From Arthrobacter sp. ISL-5 (GTDB lineage Bacteria > Actinomycetota > Actinomycetes > Actinomycetales > Micrococcaceae): a stretch of DNA of 64,000 nucleotides. Made by a program: the position numbers and the translations under genes. Every line of letters begins with the position of its first letter. Position 1 is the stretch's first letter. Location of the stretch: assembly GCF_018613835.1 (NCBI RefSeq), contig NZ_JAGGPM010000035.1, forward strand, positions 186,001 through 250,000, given 5' to 3'. Below, in pieces: positions 6,880 through 15,483 of this stretch. Below the pieces are notes generated by a model, which was given only the letters and a program-made list of their open reading frames with translations, made no database searches and was not told where the DNA came from.

Positions 6880-8619
6880 TTACAGGCCCAAAGCCTCGCG
6901 GACGTCGCCCAGCACCTGGTCCAGGGCCGTCCGCGCGGCCAGCCGGGCCTCGGGTAGTTCGGCAGCCGACCCCACGCTTCGGATGACTTCGAGGTAGCAC
7001 TTGAGCTTCGGCTCGGTGCCGCTGGGCCGGATGATCACCCGGCTGAGATCGCGGGTCAGGTAGAGCAGCCCGTCCGTCGGCGGCAGCTGTTCGCTTCCCT
7101 CGGCCAGGTCAATGAACGTTTCGACGGCGGAGCCGCCGAATGATTCGGGCGGACTGACGCGCAGACGGTTCATCATGGCATCCAGCAGGCCCAGGTCCGC
7201 GACGCGGATGTTCAGCTGGTCGCTCGCGTGCAGCCCATGGACCAGATAAAGCTCGTCCAGGGTGTCGAAGATGGTTTTGCCGTCGGCCTTGGCCGTGGCG
7301 GCGAGTTCCGCGATCAGCACGGCAGCGGAGATGCCGTCCTTGTCCCGGACCAGGTCCGGGGCCACGCAGTAGCCCAGCGCTTCCTCGTAGCCGTACAGCA
7401 GGCCCGGCACCCGGGAGATCCACTTGAATCCCGTCAGGGTTTCCTCGTGCGCATAGCCGGCCGCGGCTGCGATGCGTGCGAGCAGCCGCGAGGAAACGAT
7501 CGAATTGGCGAACACGCCGTCGGGCCTTTCCTCGCCGGTAGCGGACAGCCGCGCCACCACATGCGCCCCCAGCAGCGCGCCCACTTCATCGCCCCGCAGC
7601 ATCCGCCACGCGCCCGTATCCGGGTCCTTCGCGGCCACTGCGGCGCGGTCGGCGTCGGGGTCGTTGGCCACGACGATGTCGGCATCGGCCTGCATGGCGG
7701 CCCCGAGCGCGAGGTCCAGGGCCCCGGGCTCCTCGGGGTTGGGGAAACTGACAGTGGGGAAGTCCGGGTCCGGTTCGGCCTGCTCGCTGACCACCGTGAC
7801 GTCAGTGAAGCCGGCAGCGTTGAGGACGGAGACGGCGGTTTCGCCGCCCACGCCGTGCATCGGCGTCAGCACGATCTTGAGGTCGCGGGCCGGAAAGAGT
7901 TCGCGGTCGGCGAGGGCCGCGGTGGCGGACTCGTAGTCCCGGGCGATGCCGGCGTCCAGCACCGTCCAGCCGTCGGCGGCCAGCGGGATGGAATCCAGGG
8001 AGCCCACTTTGGCGATCTCCGCGGCGATGAGGGCGTCATACGGGGCCACGATCTGCGCGCCGCGGCCGCTGTCCTCGACCGCATGGCGGCCCAGGTAGAC
8101 CTTGTAGCCGTTGTCCTGCGGCGGGTTATGGCTGGCCGTGACCATCACGCCGCCGTCGCATTCCAGCGCCCGCACGGCGTATGCCAGCAGCGGGGTGGGC
8201 AGCGCGCCCGGCATCAGGAAGGTGTCGAACCCGGCCGCGGTGAAGATCGCGGCCGTCTCCTCGGCGAAGATGTCGGAGTTGTAGCGGGCGTCATAACCGA
8301 CGACGGCGCGCGGCCGGGTGCCGGGGGAGGCCTGGGCCACGGCTCCGGCCAGGAAGCTTGCGAAGCCCGCCGCTGCGCGGCGGACCACTACGCGGTTCAT
8401 CCGGTTGGGCCCGGGGCCCAGGGCGGCCCGGAGGCCTGCGGTGCCGAACTCCAGCGTTCCGTTGAAACTGTCCGCGAGCTCCTGGCGCGCCGACGGCGTG
8501 CCGGCCTCGGTGAGCTTGACGAGCTCCGTCAGCGTGGTGGCGGTCACGGGATCCGGATCCTGCGCGGCCCAGGCACGGGCGTCGTTGAGCAGCTGGAAAT
8601 CGGCATCGGAGGACGTCAT
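6880..8619 (-). CDS. Phosphoglucomutase/phosphomannomutase family protein
   Basis: A 579-residue alpha-D-phosphohexomutase that interconverts hexose 1- and 6-phosphates (glucose and/or mannose) for glycogen, cell-wall and glycan precursors. Family signatures are all visible: the phosphoserine loop VMVTASHNPPQDNGYK, the metal loop VANDPDADRAAV, the sugar-binding GFKWI-type segment and the C-terminal phosphate loop RPSGTEPKLKCY. The length fits the larger PGM2-like group. The ATG at 8619 is preferred over a TTG at 8664 because the hexamer TAGTTT lies seven bases before it. It ends 31 bases past nirD, convergent to it. Confidence 0.92.
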   Translation of the reverse strand: MTSSDADFQLLNDARAWAAQDPDPVTATTLTELVKLTEAGTPSARQELADSFNGTLEFGTAGLRAALGPGPNRMNRVVVRRAAAGFASFLAGAVAQASPGTRPRAVVGYDARYNSDIFAEETAAIFTAAGFDTFLMPGALPTPLLAYAVRALECDGGVMVTASHNPPQDNGYKVYLGRHAVEDSGRGAQIVAPYDALIAAEIAKVGSLDSIPLAADGWTVLDAGIARDYESATAALADRELFPARDLKIVLTPMHGVGGETAVSVLNAAGFTDVTVVSEQAEPDPDFPTVSFPNPEEPGALDLALGAAMQADADIVVANDPDADRAAVAAKDPDTGAWRMLRGDEVGALLGAHVVARLSATGEERPDGVFANSIVSSRLLARIAAAAGYAHEETLTGFKWISRVPGLLYGYEEALGYCVAPDLVRDKDGISAAVLIAELAATAKADGKTIFDTLDELYLVHGLHASDQLNIRVADLGLLDAMMNRLRVSPPESFGGSAVETFIDLAEGSEQLPPTDGLLYLTRDLSRVIIRPSGTEPKLKCYLEVIRSVGSAAELPEARLAARTALDQVLGDVREALGL

Positions 8620-8626
8620 AGGAACC

Positions 8627-8632
8627 AAACTA
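8627..8632 (-). promoter_or_regulatory. -10 element of a likely leaderless promoter, phosphohexomutase gene
   Basis: TAGTTT on the minus strand, seven bases before the ATG, with no ribosome site between. This is one base longer than the six-base spacing seen at most other leaderless genes in the window. Confidence 0.5.
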
Positions 8633-8700
8633 TCGTCAAAGCGGCGGGGAGCGGTGCCGGACAAGCCATCGGTCCGGTCACAACTTCGCAGGCCCCCGAT

Positions 8701-8740
8701 CCTTGACGGTAGGAATTGCCGTTCCTTGACAGTGAAAATT
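8701..8740 (+). repeat. Imperfect direct repeat upstream of the Rrf2 regulator
   Basis: Two 17-base copies, CCTTGACGGTAGGAATT (8701-8717) and CCTTGACAGTGAAAATT (8724-8740), start 23 bases apart, about two helical turns. The second copy contains the -35 box of the regulator gene, so this is a reasonable place for autoregulation. Confidence 0.5.
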
Positions 8741-8755
8741 CAGGACACGTACGGT
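8726..8755 (+). promoter_or_regulatory. Promoter of the Rrf2 regulator, probably leaderless
   Basis: A perfect TTGACA (8726-8731), an 18-base spacer and TACGGT (8750-8755). The start codon ATG begins seven bases after the hexamer, where transcription should begin, and there is no ribosome site. Confidence 0.75.
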
Positions 8756-8761
8756 CGCGGA

Positions 8762-9253
8762 ATGAAGATGAACCAGGGCGTGGAGTGGGCGCTGCACTGC
8801 TGCGTGAACATGGCCTGGTTGCCCGGCGATGAGCCAATCAGCAGCGCGCGGCTGGCGGAGCTGTACAAGCTGCCGCCGGCCTACCTGAACAAGCAGCTCC
8901 AGGCGCTGGTGCGGGCAGGAGTCCTGGTCTCGGTTTCCGGGCCCAAGGGCGGATTCCAGCTGGCGCGCAGGCCGGACAGGATCACCGTGCTGGACGTCGT
9001 GGTGGCCATCGAAGGCAGGGAGATGGCCTTCCGCTGCGACGGCATCCTGAAGAACGGGCCGGGAGGGGAAATGGAAGAGGACTACGCCCGGAGCTGCCTG
9101 ATCTCCCAGTCCATGCGCCACGCCGAGCTGGCCTGGCGGACCGAACTGGCCCGGCAGACCGTGGCGGGCATCGCGCAGTCCATCGAGCGAAGGTTCCCTG
9201 AGGCGCGCCCCAACACCGTCGCCCACCTCCTGGGAACGGACAACGCGGGGTAA
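8762..9253 (+). CDS. Rrf2-family [2Fe-2S] redox regulator, RsrR-like
   Basis: A 163-residue Rrf2-type transcription factor: an N-terminal winged helix (ARLAELYKLPPAYLNKQLQA, wing SGPKGGFQLARRP) and a long dimerisation helix. The usual three clustered cysteines of IscR/NsrR are absent. The only conserved-looking ligands are Glu8 and His12 in GVEWALHCC, Cys92 and Cys112. This corresponds to the unusual Glu8/His12/Cys/Cys [2Fe-2S] ligand set described for Streptomyces RsrR, with the same 20-residue gap between the cysteines. This also supports the ATG at 8762. The gene appears leaderless and is divergent from the phosphohexomutase gene; the target genes cannot be named. Identity as an RsrR homologue is inferred from ligand positions. 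Confidence 0.82.
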   Translation: MKMNQGVEWALHCCVNMAWLPGDEPISSARLAELYKLPPAYLNKQLQALVRAGVLVSVSGPKGGFQLARRPDRITVLDVVVAIEGREMAFRCDGILKNGPGGEMEEDYARSCLISQSMRHAELAWRTELARQTVAGIAQSIERRFPEARPNTVAHLLGTDNAG

Positions 9254-9263
9254 TCTGCCGCGG

Positions 9264-10082
9264 TTAGAGCCTGGCGATAATCTCCGCGAGGAGCTTGGAG
9301 ATCCGCGGGCCGGCAGCCTGGCCGGATTCGATAACTTCCTGGTGGCTCAGCGGTACCGGGCTGATGCCGGCGGCGAGGTTGGTGACCAGCGAAATGCCGA
9401 ACACCTCCATGCCCGCATGCCGCGCGGCGATGGCCTCCAGCGCCGTGGACATGCCGACGAGGTCGGCGCCAATCCGCTTGGCGTACTGCACTTCGGCCGG
9501 CGTTTCGTAGTGGGGTCCGGTGAACTGGGCGTACACGCCCTCGTCCAGGGAGGGATCGACCTCACGGGCCAGGCCGCGGATCCGTGATGAGTAAAGATCT
9601 GTCAGATCCACGAAGGTGGCGCCCTCGAGCGGTGATGCCGCGGTGAGGTTGATGTGATCTTTGATGAGCACGGGCGTGCCCGGCGCCCAGTTTTCGTTGA
9701 GCCCGCCGCAGCCGTTGGTGACCACGAGGGTCTTGCAGCCGGCGGCGGCCGCCGTGCGCACCCCGTGGACAACCGCGCGGACGCCTTTGCCCTCGTAGTA
9801 ATGGGTGCGGGCGCCGAGCACCAGCGCACGCTTGCCTTCCCGCGTCAGGACCGAGCGGATGGTGCCCACATGGCCCTCCACCGCCGGTGCGGAAAAGCCC
9901 GGCACTTCCGAGGCCATGAGGGTGGCCGTGGTCTCACCGATGAGTTCCGAGGCTTCGCCCCAGCCGGAGCCCAGGACCAGGGCGATGTCGTGCGACTCCA
10001 CGCCGGTCTCGGTTGCGATGTAGTCGGCGGCGGTGCGGGCTGCCTCGAAGGGGTCAGTGTTCAGGAATTCTGTATTACTCAC
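9264..10082 (-). CDS. punA: Purine nucleoside phosphorylase
   Basis: A 272-residue trimeric-type PNP that splits inosine and guanosine (and deoxy forms) to base and (deoxy)ribose 1-phosphate for purine salvage. Supporting motifs: LVLGSGWGEASE near the N-terminus, GARTHYYEGKGV, VVTNGCGGLNE, the purine-site region YAQFTGPHYETPAEV and GADLVGMSTALEAI. The start is GTG at 10082 with TAGCTT six bases upstream, a leaderless arrangement. It ends 10 bases from the convergent Rrf2 gene. The pentose phosphate product could feed the neighbouring sugar-phosphate mutase. Confidence 0.93.
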   Translation of the reverse strand: MSNTEFLNTDPFEAARTAADYIATETGVESHDIALVLGSGWGEASELIGETTATLMASEVPGFSAPAVEGHVGTIRSVLTREGKRALVLGARTHYYEGKGVRAVVHGVRTAAAAGCKTLVVTNGCGGLNENWAPGTPVLIKDHINLTAASPLEGATFVDLTDLYSSRIRGLAREVDPSLDEGVYAQFTGPHYETPAEVQYAKRIGADLVGMSTALEAIAARHAGMEVFGISLVTNLAAGISPVPLSHQEVIESGQAAGPRISKLLAEIIARL

Positions 10083-10088
10083 TGGTAC

Positions 10089-10094
10089 AAGCTA
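10089..10094 (-). promoter_or_regulatory. -10 element of a leaderless promoter, punA
   Basis: TAGCTT on the minus strand, followed by six bases and then the GTG start; no ribosome site is present. Confidence 0.6.
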
Positions 10095-10210
10095 TCGTGC
10101 AGGCGCCGGTGTGCCCAGCGGAAATCGACCGTAAAGGGCACGTTGCCCGGGTGCGGGAGCAGACCGTGTCTGTTGGTGGTGCGGCAAGGGATGCGCGAGA
10201 ATGGTTGATT

Positions 10211-11626
10211 GTGACTATGCATCCTGATTTCAGTGCCCCCCGCATCGCAATTCTCGGCGGAGGCCCGGGCGGTTACGAAGCCGCCATGGTGGCAGCCTCC
10301 CTCGGGGCGCAAGTCACCATCATCGAGCGCGCCGGCCTCGGCGGGTCCGCCGTGCTGACCGACGTCGTGCCTTCCAAAACGCTGATCGCGACGGCGGATC
10401 TGATGACCCGCGTCGGTGAGGCGGGGGAACTGGGAGTCAAGTTCGACGTCGACGGCGGGGACTTCGCCCCGGTCATGCGCGCGGACCTGAAGCACATCAA
10501 CGACCGACTGCTGGGCCTCGCGCGGCAGCAGTCGAGGGATATCACGGCGGGCCTGGAGCACCAGAACGTCCGCATCCTGATCGGTTCCGGCAAGCTGGTG
10601 GACAACCACACCATCGAGGTCCTGACGGCCGACGGCACCGAAACCGTTGAGGCCGACGCCATCCTGCTGACCGTGGGCGCCCACCCGCGGGAACTGCCCA
10701 CGGCCCGGCCCGACGGCCAGCGGATCCTGAACTGGGCCCAGATCTACAACCTGGACGAGCTGCCCGAGGAACTGATCGTGGTGGGCTCCGGCGTCACCGG
10801 TGCCGAGTTCGCTTCCGCCTACAACGGCCTGGGTTCCAAGGTCACCTTGATCTCCAGCCGCGACCGCGTTCTTCCCGGCTCGGACACCGACGCTGCGGAG
10901 GTGCTGGAGGAAGTCTTCGAACGCCGCGGCGTCACGGTGCTTTCCCGCTCCCGTGCCGAGACCGTGGAGCGCACCGACGACGGCGTCGTGGTCACCCTTG
11001 GCGACGGCTCCCAGGTGACCGGCAGCCACTGCCTGGTCTGCGTGGGCTCCATCCCCAACACCGCCGGGATCGGACTCGAGGAAGCGGGCGTTGCGCTGAC
11101 CGAGAGCGGCCACATCAAGGTCGACGGCGTCTCCCGCACCACTGCCCCCAACATCTACGCCGCCGGCGACTGCACCGGCGTTCTCGCGCTCGCGTCCGTT
11201 GCGGCCATGCAGGGCAGGATCGCCATTGCGCACTTCCTCGGTGACGGCGTGACCCCCATCAAGCTGCACCAGGTGGCGTCCAACATCTTCACGTCGCCGG
11301 AAATCGCGTCCGTGGGCGTGTCCGAGGCCGAGATCGACTCCGGCAAGTACCAGGGCGACATCGTGAAGCTCTCCCTAAAGAGCAACGCCCGCGCCAAGAT
11401 GCGCAACCACAAGGACGGCTTCGTCAAGATCTTCGCCCGCAAGGGATCGGGCACCGTGATCGGCGGCGTCGTGGTGGGACCGAACGCGTCAGAGCTGATT
11501 TTCGCCATTTCCATCGCGGTGACCCAGAAGCTTCACGTCGACGACGTCGCCAGCACCTTTACCGTGTACCCGTCCCTGAGCGGCTCCATCTCCGAAGCAG
11601 CCAGGCGCCTGCACGTCCACATGTAG
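10211..11626 (+). CDS. lpdA: LpdA-type NAD(P)H-quinone dehydrogenase (flavoprotein disulfide reductase family)
   Basis: A 471-residue member of the dihydrolipoyl dehydrogenase superfamily. It has the FAD site (RIAILGGGPGGYEAA), NAD site (LIVVGSGVTGAEFASA), the second FAD motif (PNIYAAGDCTGVLALASVA) and the C-terminal dimer domain ending SISEAARRLH. The redox-active CxxxxC is missing: the equivalent segment is GLGGSAVLTDVVPSK. It therefore cannot act as a lipoamide dehydrogenase and matches the LpdA/Rv3303c group, which reduces quinones. The start is probably GTG at 10211 (MTMHPDF); ATG at 10217 is an alternative. No clear ribosome site precedes it. Confidence 0.85.
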   Translation: MTMHPDFSAPRIAILGGGPGGYEAAMVAASLGAQVTIIERAGLGGSAVLTDVVPSKTLIATADLMTRVGEAGELGVKFDVDGGDFAPVMRADLKHINDRLLGLARQQSRDITAGLEHQNVRILIGSGKLVDNHTIEVLTADGTETVEADAILLTVGAHPRELPTARPDGQRILNWAQIYNLDELPEELIVVGSGVTGAEFASAYNGLGSKVTLISSRDRVLPGSDTDAAEVLEEVFERRGVTVLSRSRAETVERTDDGVVVTLGDGSQVTGSHCLVCVGSIPNTAGIGLEEAGVALTESGHIKVDGVSRTTAPNIYAAGDCTGVLALASVAAMQGRIAIAHFLGDGVTPIKLHQVASNIFTSPEIASVGVSEAEIDSGKYQGDIVKLSLKSNARAKMRNHKDGFVKIFARKGSGTVIGGVVVGPNASELIFAISIAVTQKLHVDDVASTFTVYPSLSGSISEAARRLHVHM

Positions 11627-11634
11627 CGTTATTC

Positions 11635-11682
11635 GCTGGTCGAGCGGGGAGCGAGACCCGGATTTCGACGGGCTCAACCAGC
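11635..11682. repeat. REP-like hairpin between convergent lpdA and nasB
   Basis: Arms GCTGGTCGAGC (11635-11645) and GCTCAACCAGC (11672-11682) pair with one mismatch around a GC-rich middle. The sequence resembles the short REP-type palindromes common in actinobacterial genomes between convergent genes. It could end transcription in both directions. Confidence 0.55.
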
Positions 11683-11718
11683 AGGCCAGGCTCAACCAGC
11701 AGGCCAGGCTCAATCAGC
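11673..11718. repeat. 18-bp tandem repeat, two and a half copies
   Basis: CTCAACCAGCAGGCCAGG occurs at 11673-11690 and 11691-11708, followed by a partial third copy (CTCAATCAGC) to 11718. The repeat duplicates the right arm of the REP-like hairpin, which suggests slippage of that element. Confidence 0.8.
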
Positions 11719-11733
11719 GGTTGCCTTCAGGTT

Positions 11734-13299
11734 TCAGGCGGCTGGAGCCGCCTGGAAGTGTTTTTCGATGAGTCCCTTGATGTCCTCGTGGCAGCCGCCG
11801 CAGCCGGTGCCGGCGCGGGTAGCTGAGGAGACCTCGGCTACGGTCGAGCAGCCGCCCGTCACAGCCTCCGTGATCTTGCCGCCGCTGACACCGGCACACC
11901 GGCACACGGTGCTTTCGGGGTCGTTGGAGGCGCCGGACGGGGCCAGCTGGTCGGGTCCGTCCAGGCGCAGGAGCAGGGAACGGTCCGCGGGCAGTTCTCC
12001 GCCGCGTTCGAAGAGCTGCACCAGCTCGCCGGCGGTGCGGGGCATGCCCACGCTGACCAGGCCCTCGAGCACGCCGCCGCGAGTGGTCATCTTCACGTAG
12101 CGGCCGTGCTCCGGATCGGCCCACTGGGCGATCTGGAGGCGGGGCCGGCCGTTGACGGCTCCGGCGGTCAGGACGTCCTCGTCCCAGGGCTCCGCCGCGT
12201 TGTCCCCGGCCACGGCCATGTTCAGGCCGCGGGCCTTGAGCACAATCACGCCGGGCTTCTCCTGGGGGAGCGCGGGCAGCGAATCCGCGTCCTCCTGGGA
12301 GCCCTCGTTCAGCAGCAGCAGGTACTCGGCGAGCCATTCGGCCTGCCGCCAGCCCGGGCCCACCAGGCCGGACGGTCCCCGCGCCGTGCGGCACTCGATG
12401 CAGTCCGGTTCCGGGCAACGGACTTCCGCGCAGTCGCCAATGGCGAAGATGTGCGGTTCGTGGTGCGCGCGCAGCCGGTGGTCCACGAGGATGCCCGTCG
12501 CCGTGGACAGCCCGCAGCCTTCGGCCAGTTCGGTCCGCGGCCGGACGCCGCACGAGAGGACCAGGAGGTCGCCGTCGATCGCAGAGCCGTCGTCAAGCAG
12601 CAGGGCCGAGAACCCGCCGTCGGGGGCGTTGTGTTCCACGCCCGTGGAGCGGGCGTTGCCGGCCATCCGGACGCCGCAGTTGCGCAGGCTGGCGGCGAGC
12701 ACCGCTCCGCCCCCGCGGTCGATGTTCCGGCCCAGCGGGTGGGGTCCGTTGTGCACCACGGTGACGGTGGCACCTTCCTCGGCGGCGGCCAGGGCCGTCT
12801 CCAGCCCCAGCACGCCGCCGCCGAGCACCACCACGCGCTTGCGGCCGGCCACGGCCTTGCGGAGGACCTCTGCGTCGCGAAGGTCGCGCAGCGCGGTGAC
12901 GCCTGCGGGCAGGACGGGTGCCGCGGGGTCCGGGTTGATCCCCGCGAGGTTGGGGATGACAGGACGGGAGCCGGTGGCGAAGACCAGCCGGTCGTAGTGG
13001 GCCGAAGTGCCGTCGGCGAGAAGGACCTGCTGCCGGGCCCGGTCCACGCGCTTGACCTTGACGCCCAGCCGGACGTCAACGCCTTCCGCAATGAGGGCGG
13101 CGGCATCAGCCAGGGCGAGGGCCTCGGCGGTGGTCCGGCCGACGCCCAGATCGGCGACCAGCACCCGGTTATAGGCGGCGTCGGCTTCCTGGCCGATGAC
13201 CGTCAGCCGCACCTGCCCGCCGCGAACCGCCGGGAGCAGTTCGTCGACCAGCCGCGCCGCCACCGGACCAAATCCGACAATTACAATCTGCTCGCTCAT
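11734..13299 (-). CDS. nasB: Nitrate reductase electron-transfer flavoprotein with C-terminal [2Fe-2S] domain
   Basis: A 521-residue NirB-like flavoprotein likely to feed electrons from NAD(P)H to the catalytic subunit NasA. It begins QIVIVGFGPVAARLV (FAD), continues with VFATGSRPV, the NAD site VVVLGGGVLGLETA and HIFAIGDCAEV. It ends in a BFD-like [2Fe-2S] domain with cysteines in VCRCAGVSGG and GTGCGGCHEDI. It has no siroheme domain, which separates it from NirB. ATG at 13299 overlaps the nasA stop by four bases (ATGA) behind GGAGGCCTC, so the two are translationally coupled. It is the last gene of narK-nasA-nasB. Confidence 0.88.
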   Translation of the reverse strand: MSEQIVIVGFGPVAARLVDELLPAVRGGQVRLTVIGQEADAAYNRVLVADLGVGRTTAEALALADAAALIAEGVDVRLGVKVKRVDRARQQVLLADGTSAHYDRLVFATGSRPVIPNLAGINPDPAAPVLPAGVTALRDLRDAEVLRKAVAGRKRVVVLGGGVLGLETALAAAEEGATVTVVHNGPHPLGRNIDRGGGAVLAASLRNCGVRMAGNARSTGVEHNAPDGGFSALLLDDGSAIDGDLLVLSCGVRPRTELAEGCGLSTATGILVDHRLRAHHEPHIFAIGDCAEVRCPEPDCIECRTARGPSGLVGPGWRQAEWLAEYLLLLNEGSQEDADSLPALPQEKPGVIVLKARGLNMAVAGDNAAEPWDEDVLTAGAVNGRPRLQIAQWADPEHGRYVKMTTRGGVLEGLVSVGMPRTAGELVQLFERGGELPADRSLLLRLDGPDQLAPSGASNDPESTVCRCAGVSGGKITEAVTGGCSTVAEVSSATRAGTGCGGCHEDIKGLIEKHFQAAPAA

Positions 13300-15482
13300 G
13301 AGGCCTCCGAGGTCTGAAGAACACTGTTGCTTAGTACGTTCGCGGCCAGCCGGACCCATACCTGGTTGAATTTGAATTCGGGCATCCCCGAGATGGGGTC
13401 CGTGGCGGCTTCCGTCAGACGGTTCGCGCTTTCCAGCTCCGGGAAGTGGAAGGGCAGGAACACGGTCTCCGGGCGGATGGCCGTGCTGAGCTCCGCCCGG
13501 CAGACCACCTCGCCGCGCTCATTCGCCACCGATACCTGTGCACCGTCCGTGATGCCCATGGCGGCCGCGGCTGCGGGGTGGATCTGCAGCTTGGCTTCGG
13601 GCTGGGACGCGAGGAGCTCGGACACGCGCCGCGTCTGGGCTCCGGACTGGTAGTGCTCCAGCAGGCGGCCGGTGATGAGGGTCATCGGTTTCGCGGCCGG
13701 GTCCGGGTTCGCCATGGGGGTACGACGACGGCGGGGCGTCACCGGGGTCATGACGGCCTTGCCGTCGGCGTGCGCAAACGCGTCCAGGAACATCCGCGGC
13801 GTGCCGGTGCTGCCTGCGGGGTACGGCCAGTAGGCGGCTTCGCCGCGGTCCAGCATGGCGTAGTCGATGCCGGAGTAGTCCGCTGCACCGCCGGCGGATG
13901 CCAGGCGAAGCTCCTCGAAAACCGTCTCGGGGTCATCGCTGTACGTGGACGGCGCTTCGAGTGCTTCGGCCAGCCTGGCCATGATCCACAGTTCGCTGCG
14001 GGCCCCGGCGGGCGGCTGGATAGCCTTGCGGCGGCGCAGGACGCGGCCTTCGAGGTTCGTCAGGGTGCCCTCCTCCTCGGCCCACTGCAGGACCGGCAGG
14101 ACGAGGTCGGCCTCGGCGGCAGTTTCGGACATGAAGAAGTCGCAGACCACGAGGAAATCCAGGCTGCGGAGCCCGGCGATGACGGAGTTCGCGTCGGGGG
14201 ACGCCACGGCGATATTGGAGGCGTGCACGAAGAGGCAGCGGACGCCGTCGGGCTGTCCGAGCGATTTGAGCATCTGGACGGCCGGCAGGCCGGGCCCGGG
14301 GATCAGCGACTCGGGCACATCCCAGACCTTGGCCATGTGGGCGCGCGCCGCGGGATCGGTGATCTTGCGGTAGCCCGGCAGCTGGTCGGCCTTCTGGCCG
14401 TGTTCGCGCCCGCCCTGGCCGTTGCCCTGGCCGGTGAGTGTGCCGTAGCCGCTGCGGGCGGAGCCGGGCAGGCCCAGCAGGAGGCTGAGGTTGATGGCGG
14501 CCGTGGCGGTGTCGGTCCCGTCGATGTGCTGTTCGACGCCGCGGCCGGTCAGGATGTAGCTGCCGCCCTTGCGTGCGCCGTCGGCCAGCCTGCGGGCTGT
14601 CTCGCGGATGAGCTCGGCGGGTACGCCGGTGAGCGACTGGACGCGTTCCGGCCAGAAGGCGTTGACGCTGCGGACCAGGGCGTCGTAGCCGGTGGTGCGC
14701 TCCTGGACGTATCCGGCGTCGACGAGTCCTTCGTGGATGACCACGTGCGACAGGCCGAGCAGGAGGGCGAGGTCGGTGCCCGGCAGGGGCTGGAGGTGGA
14801 GGCCGCCGCCGTCGGCAGTGAAGGCCGCCGTGGCCGAACGGCGGGGGTCAACCACGATGAGGCCGCCGGCCGCGCGGACACCCTGCAGGTGCTGGACGAA
14901 GGGCGGCATGGTCTCGGCGACGTTGGAGCCGAGCATCAGGATGGTGCTGGCACTGTCAAGTGCCTCAAGCGGGAACGGCAGGCCGCGGTCCAGGCCGAAG
15001 GCCCGCATGCCCGCGGCCGCAGCGGATGACATGCAGAACCGGCCGTTGTAGTCGATGCGGGAGGTACCCAGCGCGAGGCGGGCGAACTTTCCCAGCTGGT
15101 AGGCCTTCTCGTTGGTGAGGCCGCCACCGCCGAAAACGCCGACGCCGTCGGCTCCGTGCTTCGCGCGGGTGTCTTTGACCGCGGTGGTGATGCGGGCCAG
15201 CGCCTCGTCCCAGGTGATGGGGCGGTGGACGCCGTCGGGCCCCTTCAGCAGGGGTTCGGTGACGCGGCCGGGGTGCTGCAGGAGCGAGGCCGAGGTCCAC
15301 CCCTTGCGGCAGAGGCCGCCGCGGTTCGTGGGGAAGTCGCGGCCGCTGACCTCCAGGGCCGGCGCGGCCGGCACGGGGTCTGACCCCGGCTGGACAGCCG
15401 GGGTCAGAGCCGCTGGGGACTTGAGCGTCATGGCGCACTGCAAGGCGCAGTAAGGGCAGTGCGTGTCGGCGCTTTTGGTCAT
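13296..15482 (-). CDS. nasA: Assimilatory nitrate reductase, molybdopterin catalytic subunit
   Basis: A 728-residue bis-MGD molybdenum enzyme that reduces nitrate to nitrite in the cytoplasm. The N-terminus carries the [4Fe-4S] cysteines (HCPYCALQC ... GGLCRKGW). The Mo-ligating cysteine lies in [13 protein letters not shown], and cofactor-binding segments include [28 protein letters not shown] and [19 protein letters not shown] at 15482 begins one base past the narK stop and gives the iron-sulphur motif directly at the N-terminus; a start seven codons earlier would overlap narK. Central gene of a three-gene nitrate operon whose product, nitrite, is used by NirBD about 7 kb away. Confidence 0.94.
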   Translation of the reverse strand: MTKSADTHCPYCALQCAMTLKSPAALTPAVQPGSDPVPAAPALEVSGRDFPTNRGGLCRKGWTSASLLQHPGRVTEPLLKGPDGVHRPITWDEALARITTAVKDTRAKHGADGVGVFGGGGLTNEKAYQLGKFARLALGTSRIDYNGRFCMSSAAAAGMRAFGLDRGLPFPLEALDSASTILMLGSNVAETMPPFVQHLQGVRAAGGLIVVDPRRSATAAFTADGGGLHLQPLPGTDLALLLGLSHVVIHEGLVDAGYVQERTTGYDALVRSVNAFWPERVQSLTGVPAELIRETARRLADGARKGGSYILTGRGVEQHIDGTDTATAAINLSLLLGLPGSARSGYGTLTGQGNGQGGREHGQKADQLPGYRKITDPAARAHMAKVWDVPESLIPGPGLPAVQMLKSLGQPDGVRCLFVHASNIAVASPDANSVIAGLRSLDFLVVCDFFMSETAAEADLVLPVLQWAEEEGTLTNLEGRVLRRRKAIQPPAGARSELWIMARLAEALEAPSTYSDDPETVFEELRLASAGGAADYSGIDYAMLDRGEAAYWPYPAGSTGTPRMFLDAFAHADGKAVMTPVTPRRRRTPMANPDPAAKPMTLITGRLLEHYQSGAQTRRVSELLASQPEAKLQIHPAAAAAMGITDGAQVSVANERGEVVCRAELSTAIRPETVFLPFHFPELESANRLTEAATDPISGMPEFKFNQVWVRLAANVLSNSVLQTSEAS

Positions 15483-15483
15483 G

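Noticed and set aside
11714-12553. A 279-codon minus-strand frame inside nasB
   Set aside because: It is out of frame with nasB, Arg/Pro/Gly-rich and without motifs. The nasB frame explains the region fully.
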